Origin: Fen-330 sp050008465
GTDB lineage: Bacteria > Acidobacteriota > Terriglobia > Bryobacterales > Bryobacteraceae
Length of the DNA stretch: 64,000 nucleotides
Direction: 5' to 3'
NCBI GenBank assembly: GCA_050008465.1
Contig: JBEKMO010000002.1
Span: 1-64,000 of the forward strand
The translations under genes and the position numbers were made by a program. How positions within the stretch are numbered: position 1 is the stretch's first letter; every line of letters starts with the position of its first letter. This document shows positions 8,069 through 16,375 of the stretch, one piece after another. The notes under the pieces are model-generated. The model searched no databases. It was not told the origin of the DNA and saw only the letters and a program-made list of their open reading frames with translations.

Positions 8069-8608
8069 ATGGACACGCAGCCAGCGGCGACGCGCGTGGA
8101 GCCCGAGAGGGAACAGGTACTCTCCCGCCTGCGTGAAAGGATCGTGGCCTTCGCGGCATCTCGTATATCGAGGGATGCCGCGGAGGACCTGGCCCAGGAG
8201 GTGCTGCTGCTGTTGCACGAGAAGTACCGGCAGGTCGAGCGGTGGGAGGACCTGCTCCCCCTCTGCTTGCGCATCCTGAGGTTCAAGATGATGAGCCAGA
8301 TCCGGAAATCGCATCGCCGGGGGGAGTACACGCAGGTCGCCGCCGAGGAGTTCCCGCTGGCCGATCCCGACCCGACTCCGGAGACTCTTCTCGTGCGCAA
8401 AGAGACCACCCAGCGCCTCACGGCGGCCATCGCCCGCATGGGTGCGCGCTGCAAGGAACTGTTCCGGCTCAAACTGGAGGGAAAAACGTTTCCGCAGATC
8501 CAGGCCTTGCTGGGCGCCGGCTCCATTAACACGATTTATACCTGGGACTTCCGTTGCCGCAAGCTGCTTCTGGAGTCCATGGGGGGCGCCTGGGAGAAGC
8601 AAACATGA
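8069..8608 (+). CDS. Sigma-70 family (ECF-like) sigma factor
   Basis: The 179-residue protein has a region 2 (RISRDAAEDLAQEVLLLLHEKY, CLRILRFKMMSQIRKSHRR) and a C-terminal helix-turn-helix (GKTFPQIQALLGAGSINTIYTWDFRCRKLLLE) consistent with a divergent ECF-type sigma factor. It opens a rightward cassette: its stop overlaps the start of the next gene as ATGA, which indicates coupled translation. The next gene encodes a membrane-spanning partner that probably acts as its anti-sigma factor, followed by a secreted VIT/VWA protein. No TGWAACC-N16-CGYC promoter like those of the other two ECF cassettes was seen upstream, where the ATTGACGATT element sits. Confidence 0.85.
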   Translation: MDTQPAATRVEPEREQVLSRLRERIVAFAASRISRDAAEDLAQEVLLLLHEKYRQVERWEDLLPLCLRILRFKMMSQIRKSHRRGEYTQVAAEEFPLADPDPTPETLLVRKETTQRLTAAIARMGARCKELFRLKLEGKTFPQIQALLGAGSINTIYTWDFRCRKLLLESMGGAWEKQT

Positions 8609-9756
8609 GGCGCGAAGACATCGAGAAGCTGCTCGGCGGATACGCCACCGGCACGCTCACCGAGGAAGAGCGGCGGGCGCTGTTCGAGGCCGCGCTCTCC
8701 GACCAGGAGCTGTTCGAGGCGCTGGCCGGCGAGGAAGCGCTGAAGGAACTGCTCGAGGATCCGAACTGCCGCCGCCAAGTCGAGCAGGCCCTCCGGGAGC
8801 AGCCGCAAGGGCTGATTGCGCGGCTGGCCGGTTGGATGCGGCGGCCGCAAGCCTGGGCGCTGGCCGGGACACTGGCGGCTACCACCGTGCTCGCCGTGGT
8901 GGTGCTGCGGGTCCATTCGCCCAAACCCGAGTTCGAAATGGCCCGGCAGCAGGCGCCGGCCGCGGCAGCGCCCGCGCCTTCCGTCACGGCCGCCGCTCCC
9001 TCCGAGCGGCCGCGGCGCGAGGCAACCCGTTTGGCACGCCGTTTCGATGCGCCGGCCACGGCAAGGGAGCTTTCCCCGCCGGTGATGGCTGCCGACCGGC
9101 TGGGCGCCCCGCAGCCGCCACCAATCCCTGCCGCGGTCGCTCAGAATGCGGCCCCGCCAGCAGCGCCGGCAATGAATGCCGGCGGGCCTCACGATCAGCA
9201 GCAGCCCCCTCCCCAGTCTTCGCGACAGCAGGCTGCAACCGTGGGCGCCGGCAGCGACAAGAGCCGTGTCGCCCGGCAGAGTACCGCCGAGTCAATTGTC
9301 GTGGAGTCGGAAGCGCCCGCCCTTCGAATCGAGGCGAAGGACCAGAAGAAGGCACAGCTCCCGGCCTTCGGCATGGTGGCGAAAGAGGAGCGCGCTGCCC
9401 CGCTCCAGGTGCGCTACAGAATCCTCACCAAAGATGCCAACGGTAAGTTCGCCGAACAGGACCACGAAGCCCCCTTGGCGGCCGGCGCGCAGGTCCGCGT
9501 GTCTCTGACGACCAATCAGGCCGGCTACCTCTACGTCAACAACAGCCGCGGGGTTCTGTTTGCCACCCAGGCCGCGCCCGGAGTCTCCTACCTGGTCAAA
9601 CCGCAGCCCGGGGACCGGTTGCTGAACGTCGTCCTCTCCCGCGAGCCGATCACCGCGCTGTCTCCGGGTCGAAAGCTTATGCTCGACGGCCGTGCGAAAG
9701 GCGCCGCCAAACCGGACGACCGCGTCGACGTCCAGATCGATCTCAGCCGCCGGTAA
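8605..9756 (+). CDS. Membrane protein with anti-sigma-like N-terminus and DUF4384 domain
   Basis: The ATG at 8605 overlaps the sigma gene stop (ATGA), giving 383 residues. Residues 1-75 form an acidic helical region (EDIEKLLGGYATGTLTEEERRALFEAAL) of the type found in anti-sigma factors without zinc ligands. A transmembrane helix lies at about 80-100. A long Ala/Pro/Gln-rich linker follows, and then a C-terminal DUF4384-like domain (VRVSLTTNQAGYLYVNN, SYLVKPQPGDRLLNVVLSREP), which is periplasmic by topology. It is probably the membrane anchor and sensor that controls the upstream sigma factor. The linker is unusually long and low in complexity. Confidence 0.75.
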   Translation: MRREDIEKLLGGYATGTLTEEERRALFEAALSDQELFEALAGEEALKELLEDPNCRRQVEQALREQPQGLIARLAGWMRRPQAWALAGTLAATTVLAVVVLRVHSPKPEFEMARQQAPAAAAPAPSVTAAAPSERPRREATRLARRFDAPATARELSPPVMAADRLGAPQPPPIPAAVAQNAAPPAAPAMNAGGPHDQQQPPPQSSRQQAATVGAGSDKSRVARQSTAESIVVESEAPALRIEAKDQKKAQLPAFGMVAKEERAAPLQVRYRILTKDANGKFAEQDHEAPLAAGAQVRVSLTTNQAGYLYVNNSRGVLFATQAAPGVSYLVKPQPGDRLLNVVLSREPITALSPGRKLMLDGRAKGAAKPDDRVDVQIDLSRR

Positions 9757-9813
9757 CAAGCCCTGAAAGGAATCTCCCGGCCGGGGCATATCCCCAGCGA
9801 AATGGAGGAATTC

Positions 9814-12198
9814 ATGAAATCTCTTCACCGCTTCGCCACCTGCGCGCTGTTTGCCGGCGCCATTTTGTCCGCCGCTCCCAACCGCCTCACGCAGGGATCG
9901 CTGATCAGCCTGGACTCGAAGGGCCAGCCGCAAGCCGCCTGCCCGCTCAAACACACCGATGTCAAAGCGGAGATCAGCGGCTTCCTGGCCCGCGTCACGG
10001 TCACCCAGGAATTCACGAATCCTTTCAAAGACAAGATCGAAGCCGTCTACACCTTTCCGCTGCCGCAGAACTCGGCTGTCGACGACATGACCATGCTGGT
10101 GGGCAGCCGCCTGGTCAAGGGCAAGATCAAGCGCCGCGAGGAAGCGCGGGCGATCTACGAAGCGGCCCGCGCCGCCGGGCACGTCGCCGGGCTGCTGGAC
10201 CAGGAACGGCCCAACATCTTCACGCAGTCGGTGGCCAACATCATGCCCGGGGAGCAGGTGAAGATCACCATCAGCTACGTCGAGACGCTGAAGTACGAGG
10301 ACGGCACGTATGAGTTCTCGTTCCCGATGGTGGTGGGACCGCGCTACATCCCCGGCCAGCCGATCGGCAGGCAAGGCGGCGGCTGGGCGCCGGACACCAA
10401 TCGCGTCCCCGACGCCTCGCGCATCACGCCGCCGGTCACACCGCCCGGCACACGCGCCGGCCACGACATCTCCATCGAAGTCACGCTCGACGCCGGCGTG
10501 CCCATCGATTCGCTGGCCTGCGCCACTCACGAGGTCGCCATCGACCGGCCCAATCTGCACGCGGCCATCGTCCGCCTGAAGGACAAGGATGTCCTGCCGA
10601 ACAAGGACTTCATCCTCAAGTACGACGTCGCGGGCCGCAAGATCACCGACGCGATCCTGGCGCACCGCGCCGCGCGCGGCGGCTTCTTCACCCTGATTCT
10701 CCAGCCGCCCGAGCGAGTCACCGTCCAGGAGGTCTCCCCGAAGGAGCTGGTGTTTGTGCTGGACACCTCCGGCTCGATGTCGGGCTTCCCCATCGAGAAA
10801 GCGAAAGAAACGATGAAGCTTGCGCTCGCCAACCTCTATCCGCAGGACACCTTCAACCTCATCACGTTCTCCGGCGACACCAGCATTCTGTTCCCCGAGC
10901 CGGTTCCCGCCACGCCCGACAATCTGCGCCGGGCCCAGGAGTTCCTGGCCGGCCGGCACGGCAGCGGCGGCACCGAGATGATGAAGGCCATCCGCGCCGC
11001 GCTCGATCCCTCCGATTCACAGAAGCACGTCCGCATCGTGTGCTTCATGACCGATGGTTACGTCGGCAACGACATGGAGATCATCGCGGAAGTGCAGAAG
11101 CACCAGAACGCGCGCGTCTTCGCCTTTGGAATCGGCAGCTCGGTGAACCGTTTCCTGCTGGACAAAATGGCGCAGTGCGGGCGGGGCGAAGTGGAGTACG
11201 TCGGGCTGAATGACGACGGCTCCGCCGCCGCGCGCCGCTTCCACGAACGCGTGCGCAACCCGCTGCTCACCGACATCGGCATCGACTGGGGGGGCCTCGC
11301 GGTTACCGACATTTACCCGAGACGGATCCCCGATCTGTTCGGCGCCAAGCCGGTCGTCATTCACGGCCGCTACACCGCGCCGGGCCGCGGGGTCGTGCGC
11401 CTGAGGGGCCGCATGGCGGGGCGTGAGTTCTGGCGCGAGCTGCGCGTCGATCTGCCCGCTTCCGAACCGCAGCACGACGTGCTGGCCTCGCTGTGGGCGC
11501 GCACCCGCATCGACGACCTGATGGGGCAGGACTACAACGGAATCCAATCCGGCAACACGCGCACGGATCTTCGCGATGCGATTACCCAGCTCGGGCTGGA
11601 CTACCGGCTGATGACCCAGTTCACTTCCTTCGTAGCGGTCGAGGAGATGACCGTCACCGACGGCGGCCAGCCGCGCCGCGTCGAGGTGCCGGTGGAGATG
11701 CCGGAGGGCGTGAGTTACGAGGGGGTCTTCGGCAAGGACAAGAGCGAGATGGCCCGCGCCGGGTCCGTGACGCGGAGATCCGTCGGCGCCTTCAACGCGC
11801 CGATGGCGATGCCGCAGCCATCGATGCGGCCAATGGCTCAGGTTGCGGAGTCCATCACCGTGAGCGCAGACGCGCGCCAACTCTCTCCCAAGGAGCAAGA
11901 GCGCCAGCGCCTGGCCTCCAAGCTGCATCCCTCGCTGGTTGCCGTCATTGAGCGCATGAAGAACGGGTCGGTTCCGCTGACTGCGCAAGAAGCGCGGTTC
12001 ATCAAGAACGGCAAGGCCGAGATCCAGATCTGGCTGACCGACACCTCACCTCAGACGATGGCAATACTCAAGCAACTGGGCTTCGAGGTGGTGTTCGAGC
12101 CGAAGACGGCCAAGATGATCATCGGCCGTCTGCCCATCGCAAACCTCGCGAAGCTGGCGGACCTCGCGTTCGTGCGCTACGTCTCGCCGCAAATGTGA
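9814..12198 (+). CDS. Secreted VIT and von Willebrand factor A domain protein
   Basis: The start is the ATG at 9814, preceded by GGAGG with 5-base spacing; an ATG four codons upstream lacks such a site. The 794-residue product has a signal peptide (about residues 1-22) and a VIT domain at about 25-190 (EFTNPFKDKIEAVYTFPLPQ, NIFTQSVANIMPGEQV). A VWA domain with the MIDAS motif DTSGSMS begins at Asp317 and includes MTDGYVGND. A C-terminal unit ending LAKLADLAFVRYVSPQM follows. VIT/VWA proteins mediate metal-dependent adhesion or complex assembly at the cell surface. It is the third gene of a sigma cassette, so its expression probably depends on that sigma factor. Confidence 0.88.
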   Translation: MKSLHRFATCALFAGAILSAAPNRLTQGSLISLDSKGQPQAACPLKHTDVKAEISGFLARVTVTQEFTNPFKDKIEAVYTFPLPQNSAVDDMTMLVGSRLVKGKIKRREEARAIYEAARAAGHVAGLLDQERPNIFTQSVANIMPGEQVKITISYVETLKYEDGTYEFSFPMVVGPRYIPGQPIGRQGGGWAPDTNRVPDASRITPPVTPPGTRAGHDISIEVTLDAGVPIDSLACATHEVAIDRPNLHAAIVRLKDKDVLPNKDFILKYDVAGRKITDAILAHRAARGGFFTLILQPPERVTVQEVSPKELVFVLDTSGSMSGFPIEKAKETMKLALANLYPQDTFNLITFSGDTSILFPEPVPATPDNLRRAQEFLAGRHGSGGTEMMKAIRAALDPSDSQKHVRIVCFMTDGYVGNDMEIIAEVQKHQNARVFAFGIGSSVNRFLLDKMAQCGRGEVEYVGLNDDGSAAARRFHERVRNPLLTDIGIDWGGLAVTDIYPRRIPDLFGAKPVVIHGRYTAPGRGVVRLRGRMAGREFWRELRVDLPASEPQHDVLASLWARTRIDDLMGQDYNGIQSGNTRTDLRDAITQLGLDYRLMTQFTSFVAVEEMTVTDGGQPRRVEVPVEMPEGVSYEGVFGKDKSEMARAGSVTRRSVGAFNAPMAMPQPSMRPMAQVAESITVSADARQLSPKEQERQRLASKLHPSLVAVIERMKNGSVPLTAQEARFIKNGKAEIQIWLTDTSPQTMAILKQLGFEVVFEPKTAKMIIGRLPIANLAKLADLAFVRYVSPQM

Positions 12199-12207
12199 GC
12201 GAAAAGT

Positions 12208-12280
12208 GGGTGGGGCAGACGATCGATTTGCGTCGTCTGCCAACTGGGCAGACCACGGAACGCGATGGTCTGCCCCACCC
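12208..12280. repeat. Palindromic intergenic repeat (GGCAGAC family), copy 2
   Basis: A 73-bp element has perfect 12-bp outer arms (12208-12219 and 12269-12280) and two internal stem-loops built on GGCAGAC/GTCTGCC. It sits between the VIT/VWA gene and rnr, and explains the artefactual N-terminal extension of the rnr frame. It shares its core with the repeat at 5111-5177. Confidence 0.7.
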
Positions 12281-12311
12281 CGTTCTGTTTCCGTTGTGCT
12301 TAAGTGTAGAG

Positions 12312-14606
12312 ATGGACTCCGCGGCGGTGCTCGAGCACATCACTCGGTTGCCGCACGCGCGCGCAAGTTTCAAGCAACTGGTCCGCGAGCTGGGCGCCCG
12401 CGGCTCGTCGCGCGAGGAACTCGAGTCCACCCTGGCGCGGCTGGCCGCGAACGGCGACCTGGTGGAGCTGCGCGGCGGGCAGTACGTTGCCACCAGCCAG
12501 ACCCGCGAGTTCGCCGCGGGCCGCATCCAGATGCACCGCGACGGCTACGGTTTTGTGGTTCCCGATCGCCCCCTGGAAGGCGTTCGCGGCGACGTTTTCC
12601 TGCCGCCCAGCTCGGCGGACAAGGCCATGCACGGCGACCGCGTGCTGGTGCGCATCGCGCGCATGAATGCCGACGGCCGGGCCGAGGGCGAGATCGTGCG
12701 AATCCTCGGCCGCGCGCACCTCACCTGCGTCGGCGAGTTCCGCGTCCGGGTCAACGGCAACTTCGTCGTCCCTCACGACGAGCGCATCCAGCAGTGGATC
12801 GAAATCCCCCCTGGACTGGAGACGCCTGCGCGCGGCGGGAGCGGCGACCGCATCGGGGCGCGTCCGCTGGAGATCACCGCGGCCGCGGACCTGGACGGCA
12901 TGATCGTCAACGTCGAGCTGCTCGAGTTCCCCGAGGCGCGCAGCAACGCGATCGGGCGCGTGACCGAGATCCTGGGCTACCCCGACGATTTCGGCGTGGA
13001 CGTCGAGATCATCATTCGCAAGCACCACCTTTCGCACCACTTCCCGCCCGAGGTGATGGAGCAGGCGCAGAGCTTCTCGAGCGCCATCCGCGCCGGCGAA
13101 CTGGCGGGCCGCACGGATTTCCGCGGCATGGACGTGGTGACCATCGACGGCGAAACGGCGCGGGACTTCGACGACGCCGTTTGGGTGGATAAGGCGCCGA
13201 ACGGGAACTATCTGCTGCACGTGCATATCGCCGACGTCGGCCATTATGTGCGGCCGGGCACGCCGATCGACACGGAAGCCCGCTTGCGGGGCACCAGCGT
13301 CTATTTCCCGGACCGCGCCATCCCGATGCTGCCGCTCGAGCTGTCCACCGAGCTGTGCTCGCTTACGCCGCGGCAGGACCGGCTGGTGCTTTCGGTGCTG
13401 CTCGAACTGGATCACCACGGCGACGTGGTCTCGCAGGAGTTCGTGCGCGGGGTCATCCGCAGCATCGAGCGCATGACCTACACCAACGTCCACCTGGTGC
13501 TGGAAGGCGATCCGGGCCAGCGCGAGCGCTATGCCAACCTGGCGGGCCGCTTCGAGCTGATGCGCGAGCTGGCGCTGGTGCTGAATCGCCGGCGCGCCCG
13601 CCGCGGATCGATCGACTTCGACCTGCCCGAGCCGCTGATCGAGTTCGACGAATGCGGCGAAATGGCCGGCATCCGGCGCGCTCCGCGCAACATCGCCCAC
13701 CACATCATCGAGGAATTCATGCTGGCGGCAAACGAGGCGGTGGCGTCCCACCTCGAGCAGTCCGAAATACCCTCCATCTTCCGCATCCACGAGCAGCCCG
13801 ACCCAAGGCGCGTGATGGAATTCGAGGAGATCGCCGCGCACTTCGGCCATTCGCTGGGCATCGGCGCGATTCCCGTCAAGAAGTTCTCGGTGGTCGACCG
13901 GCGGCGCGACGGCAGCAAAGTGCGGCGCGACATCGTGCTCGCCGAGCCGAGTCTGGCGGTCTCCTCGCGCCACTATCAGCGCCTGGTCGAGCGGATCGAA
14001 GGCAAGCCCGAGGAGCGCATCCTGAGTTACCTGATGCTGCGCTCGCTGAAGCAGGCGCGCTACAGCGCCGAGAACGTGGGGCACTTCGCGCTGGCGGCCG
14101 CAACCTACACCCATTTCACCTCGCCCATCCGGCGCTACCCGGACCTGATCGTCCATCGCGTGCTTCGCTCGACCCTGCCCGGCGGCAGCCCGTCCGCGCT
14201 CACGCCCGGCGCGCTCGGCACAGTCGCGGAGGAGTGCTCGCAATCGGAGCGCCGCGCCGCCGACGCCGAACGCGAGCTGGTGGAGTGGAAGAAAGTGAAG
14301 TTCATGGCCGAGCGCGTGGGCGAGGAGTTCAAGGCGCTCATCACCTCGACCACCCGGTTCGGTTTCTTCGTCGAACTCGAGGAGCTGTTCGTCGAGGGGC
14401 TGGTCCCCATCGAGACGCTGCCCGGAGACCGCTTCAACTATCAGGAAAACACGCGCAAGATCGTCGGCGACCGCACCCGGCGGGAGTTCTCGATCGGCGA
14501 CCAGGTCACGGTTCGCCTGGACCGCATCGAGGCGATCGAGCGCAAGCTGCAATTCTCGCTGGCCGAGCCCGAGCCGCCACGACGGCCACGCAAGGGTTCG
14601 CGCTAA
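12312..14606 (+). CDS. rnr: Ribonuclease R
   Basis: The ATG at 12312 gives 764 residues beginning MDSAAVLEHITRLPHA, which matches the usual RNase R start; the longer frame runs through an intergenic repeat. In order there is an N-terminal winged helix (about 1-65), cold-shock/OB domains (about 70-230), the RNB catalytic domain with the acidic active-site cluster in IDGETARDFDDAVWV, HFTSPIRRYPDLIVHR, and a C-terminal S1 domain (FGFFVELEELFVEGLVPIETL). RNase R degrades structured RNA 3' to 5' in the cytoplasm. It has no tight operon partner. Confidence 0.95.
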   Translation: MDSAAVLEHITRLPHARASFKQLVRELGARGSSREELESTLARLAANGDLVELRGGQYVATSQTREFAAGRIQMHRDGYGFVVPDRPLEGVRGDVFLPPSSADKAMHGDRVLVRIARMNADGRAEGEIVRILGRAHLTCVGEFRVRVNGNFVVPHDERIQQWIEIPPGLETPARGGSGDRIGARPLEITAAADLDGMIVNVELLEFPEARSNAIGRVTEILGYPDDFGVDVEIIIRKHHLSHHFPPEVMEQAQSFSSAIRAGELAGRTDFRGMDVVTIDGETARDFDDAVWVDKAPNGNYLLHVHIADVGHYVRPGTPIDTEARLRGTSVYFPDRAIPMLPLELSTELCSLTPRQDRLVLSVLLELDHHGDVVSQEFVRGVIRSIERMTYTNVHLVLEGDPGQRERYANLAGRFELMRELALVLNRRRARRGSIDFDLPEPLIEFDECGEMAGIRRAPRNIAHHIIEEFMLAANEAVASHLEQSEIPSIFRIHEQPDPRRVMEFEEIAAHFGHSLGIGAIPVKKFSVVDRRRDGSKVRRDIVLAEPSLAVSSRHYQRLVERIEGKPEERILSYLMLRSLKQARYSAENVGHFALAAATYTHFTSPIRRYPDLIVHRVLRSTLPGGSPSALTPGALGTVAEECSQSERRAADAERELVEWKKVKFMAERVGEEFKALITSTTRFGFFVELEELFVEGLVPIETLPGDRFNYQENTRKIVGDRTRREFSIGDQVTVRLDRIEAIERKLQFSLAEPEPPRRPRKGSR

Positions 14607-14624
14607 CTCTGTTCCGACCGCTTG

Positions 14625-15275
14625 TCAGGCATCCGCCCCCTCGGGAGGCAGCACGCGGGTATTCCCCACGTGAATCCACTGAAATGACCAAACGATCCTG
14701 AGAAGGGCGGACCGGACATCCTTGAGGAACTGCTCCGAGATCTCCACCCGTATGTGCTGGTTCTCGCCCGTGGTGATTCCGAACCAGCGGTCGTTCATCA
14801 GCGATCCTAGGTCCAGGATCGGTCCGGCTAGTTTCCTGCCGCCGGGGCCTTTCGCCTGGGCCCGCTCCTCAATGTGCTGCAATGAGTTTCGGATGTCGCG
14901 TATCCTGCCATACTGCTGAAGGAAGATCTCGCAAGCGGCCTTGGCCTCTGCTGGGATGCCTGGCTGGTCCGACAGAACCTTGACGAACGCTCTCAACCTG
15001 TCGAGCGACTCGACGTAGGATCTTGCGTACAGGATACGAACACGAGTTTCCACTGGGTCTTCCTTTGTCCAAGCGTCAAGTACGTCCGCAGCGCGCCGTC
15101 TCACGTCGTCAACTGGGATGGGCTTGAACATGATACACGCGACGAGTGCATCGTTGAACTGGTCCACGGCAAGACCGAGCATGCGGTTAGCAAAGGAGGC
15201 CAACTCGCGGTCAGCGCCGTCAATCCAGGGCGCCGGTAGGGAAAGCGCAAGGCGCTCAAAGAGAGTAGGATTCAT
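14625..15275 (-). CDS. HEPN-signature hypothetical protein
   Basis: This 216-residue, mostly helical protein is not recognised as a named family. It contains R-N-S-L-Q-H at residues 129-134, which fits the R-[N/D/H]-x3-H motif of HEPN ribonucleases, placed in a predicted helix (GRIRDIRNSLQHIEERAQ) as in HEPN folds. A C-terminal part (VEISEQFLKDVRSALLRIVWSFQWIHVGN) follows. It lies 54 bp downstream of the BrnTA pair on the same strand, so it may belong to that toxin-antitoxin unit. No nucleotidyltransferase (MNT) partner is adjacent. The HEPN reading rests on a short motif. Confidence 0.55.
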   Translation of the reverse strand: MNPTLFERLALSLPAPWIDGADRELASFANRMLGLAVDQFNDALVACIMFKPIPVDDVRRRAADVLDAWTKEDPVETRVRILYARSYVESLDRLRAFVKVLSDQPGIPAEAKAACEIFLQQYGRIRDIRNSLQHIEERAQAKGPGGRKLAGPILDLGSLMNDRWFGITTGENQHIRVEISEQFLKDVRSALLRIVWSFQWIHVGNTRVLPPEGADA

Positions 15276-15329
15276 CGAGTATCTCGCCGCTCAGTCGGGG
15301 CCAACCCTAACCGGTGGCTGGGGCTCCCG

Positions 15330-15578
15330 TCAGGCGCTTTTCCGCTTCGTCCCCGCCCGGCGTTGTTGTCGAAGAACCGGCGCGAGAGCGCGCAGCGCCT
15401 GGTTCACCGCGGCGCCATCGGGAAACACGTCCAGGAGTTCGGGGTCGATCACAGCAACATTGGAGCCCTGAGCGTACCTCGCTGCCGTGACGCCCCGGAT
15501 GGCCGAAGAGAAATCATACTCCGGGCGCATGGTGTCGCGGTCGGCTTCCCCGTTACCACGGTTAACCCTTCTCTTCAT
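15330..15578 (-). CDS. brnA: BrnA-type antitoxin
   Basis: The ATG at 15578 is preceded by GGAGG with good spacing, giving 82 residues; it overlaps the toxin gene by 17 bp. The core MRPEYDFSSAIRGVTAARYA followed by GSNVAVIDPELLDVFPDGAAVNQALR is the typical BrnA pattern, with a C-terminal ribbon-helix-helix-like segment for DNA binding. BrnA neutralises BrnT and autorepresses the operon. The toxin-first order and overlap match known brnTA loci. Confidence 0.88.
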   Translation of the reverse strand: MKRRVNRGNGEADRDTMRPEYDFSSAIRGVTAARYAQGSNVAVIDPELLDVFPDGAAVNQALRALAPVLRQQRRAGTKRKSA

Positions 15579-15843
15579 ATCGCCTCCGTTCACTTGGCGC
15601 TGCCCGCCTGGCTGAAATCAGCCGGGTGCGCGGGGGTCGCTCGGCAAATGCCACCACCAGAAGCCGATGCCGATTCGACGTCCCCAGCACAAGATGCCGC
15701 TCTTCGCCAATAGAGTGATCCGGGTCCGGCATGAGCAGCGAGAGCGGATCCCCGAACACTGCCGATGCCTCGTCGAATCCTACGCCGTGCTTCCGGATGT
15801 TCGACTCCGCCTTCGTCGGGTCCCACTCAAATATATAGCCCAT
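15562..15843 (-). CDS. brnT: BrnT-type toxin (RNase)
   Basis: Starting at the ATG at 15843 the protein has 93 residues and begins MGYIFEWDPTKAESNIRKHG, the standard BrnT opening. It continues VGFDEASAVFGDPLSLLMPDPDHS, EERHLVLGTSNRHRLLVVAF and ends RLISARRAAPSERRRYEE, the conserved C-terminal block. BrnT is a RelE-fold ribonuclease whose overexpression stops translation. A start 14 codons upstream is possible but adds residues outside the family. It overlaps brnA by 17 bp. Confidence 0.9.
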   Translation of the reverse strand: MGYIFEWDPTKAESNIRKHGVGFDEASAVFGDPLSLLMPDPDHSIGEERHLVLGTSNRHRLLVVAFAERPPRTRLISARRAAPSERRRYEEKG

Positions 15844-15947
15844 GAGAACGCCGCACAACAACCCTCGCAACCCGGCCGCAAACAAGTATACACCTGACCG
15901 CGCGCCGTTCCTTGCGCCTTCCTCCGCCCGGATTGTAGCATTGGGGC

Positions 15948-16367
15948 ATGGGGAAAACGCGCTGCGAACTGGGATGCATGTTCACGCTGATGTTCGCTTT
16001 CGCGGCTCTGGTCCACGCTCAGGACGGGCAGGCGGCAAGGGGCAAGTATCTGGTCGAGAACGTCGCCCTGTGTGGCGATTTCCACACTCCAATGCTGCCC
16101 ACCGGCGAGCCGGATCAGTCGCGGTTGCTGAAAGGCGCCGCCCTCACGTTTCAGCCGATTCATCCGATTCCGAATTGGAACGCCAACGCGCCGGACCTCA
16201 CGCTGCGGGGCGCGCTCTGGAAGACGTGGGGTGAAAGCGGTTTGCGGAAGTTCCTCCAGACCAGCCTGGATCCGCGTGGGCATCTGGCGGATCCGCCGAT
16301 GCCGTCGTACAAGTTCAGCGCGCAGGATGCCGAGGCGGTCGTGGCATACCTGAAGACGTTGCGTTAG
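15948..16367 (+). CDS. Cytochrome c-like protein with altered haem motif
   Basis: The 139-residue product has a signal peptide (about 1-24, ending VHAQ) and a mono-haem cytochrome c fold pattern: QAARGKYLVENVALC, HTP after the haem motif, and a C-terminal PPMPSYKFSAQDAEAVVAYLKTL that supplies the usual methionine ligand region. The haem-binding motif reads C-G-D-F-H (Cys42 to His46) instead of CxxCH. The codon at 16080-16082 is TTC where TGC would restore the second cysteine. It may bind haem through one thioether or not at all, be a decaying gene, or carry a sequencing error. It lies 8 bp upstream of the TIGR03790 gene. Confidence 0.75.
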   Translation: MGKTRCELGCMFTLMFAFAALVHAQDGQAARGKYLVENVALCGDFHTPMLPTGEPDQSRLLKGAALTFQPIHPIPNWNANAPDLTLRGALWKTWGESGLRKFLQTSLDPRGHLADPPMPSYKFSAQDAEAVVAYLKTLR

Positions 16368-16375
16368 GACGCCAC

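Noticed and set aside
12300..14552. Long minus-strand frame opposite rnr (750 codons)
   Set aside because: Shadow of RNase R in GC-rich sequence; composition is His/Gln/Arg/Gly-skewed and no domain is recognisable.
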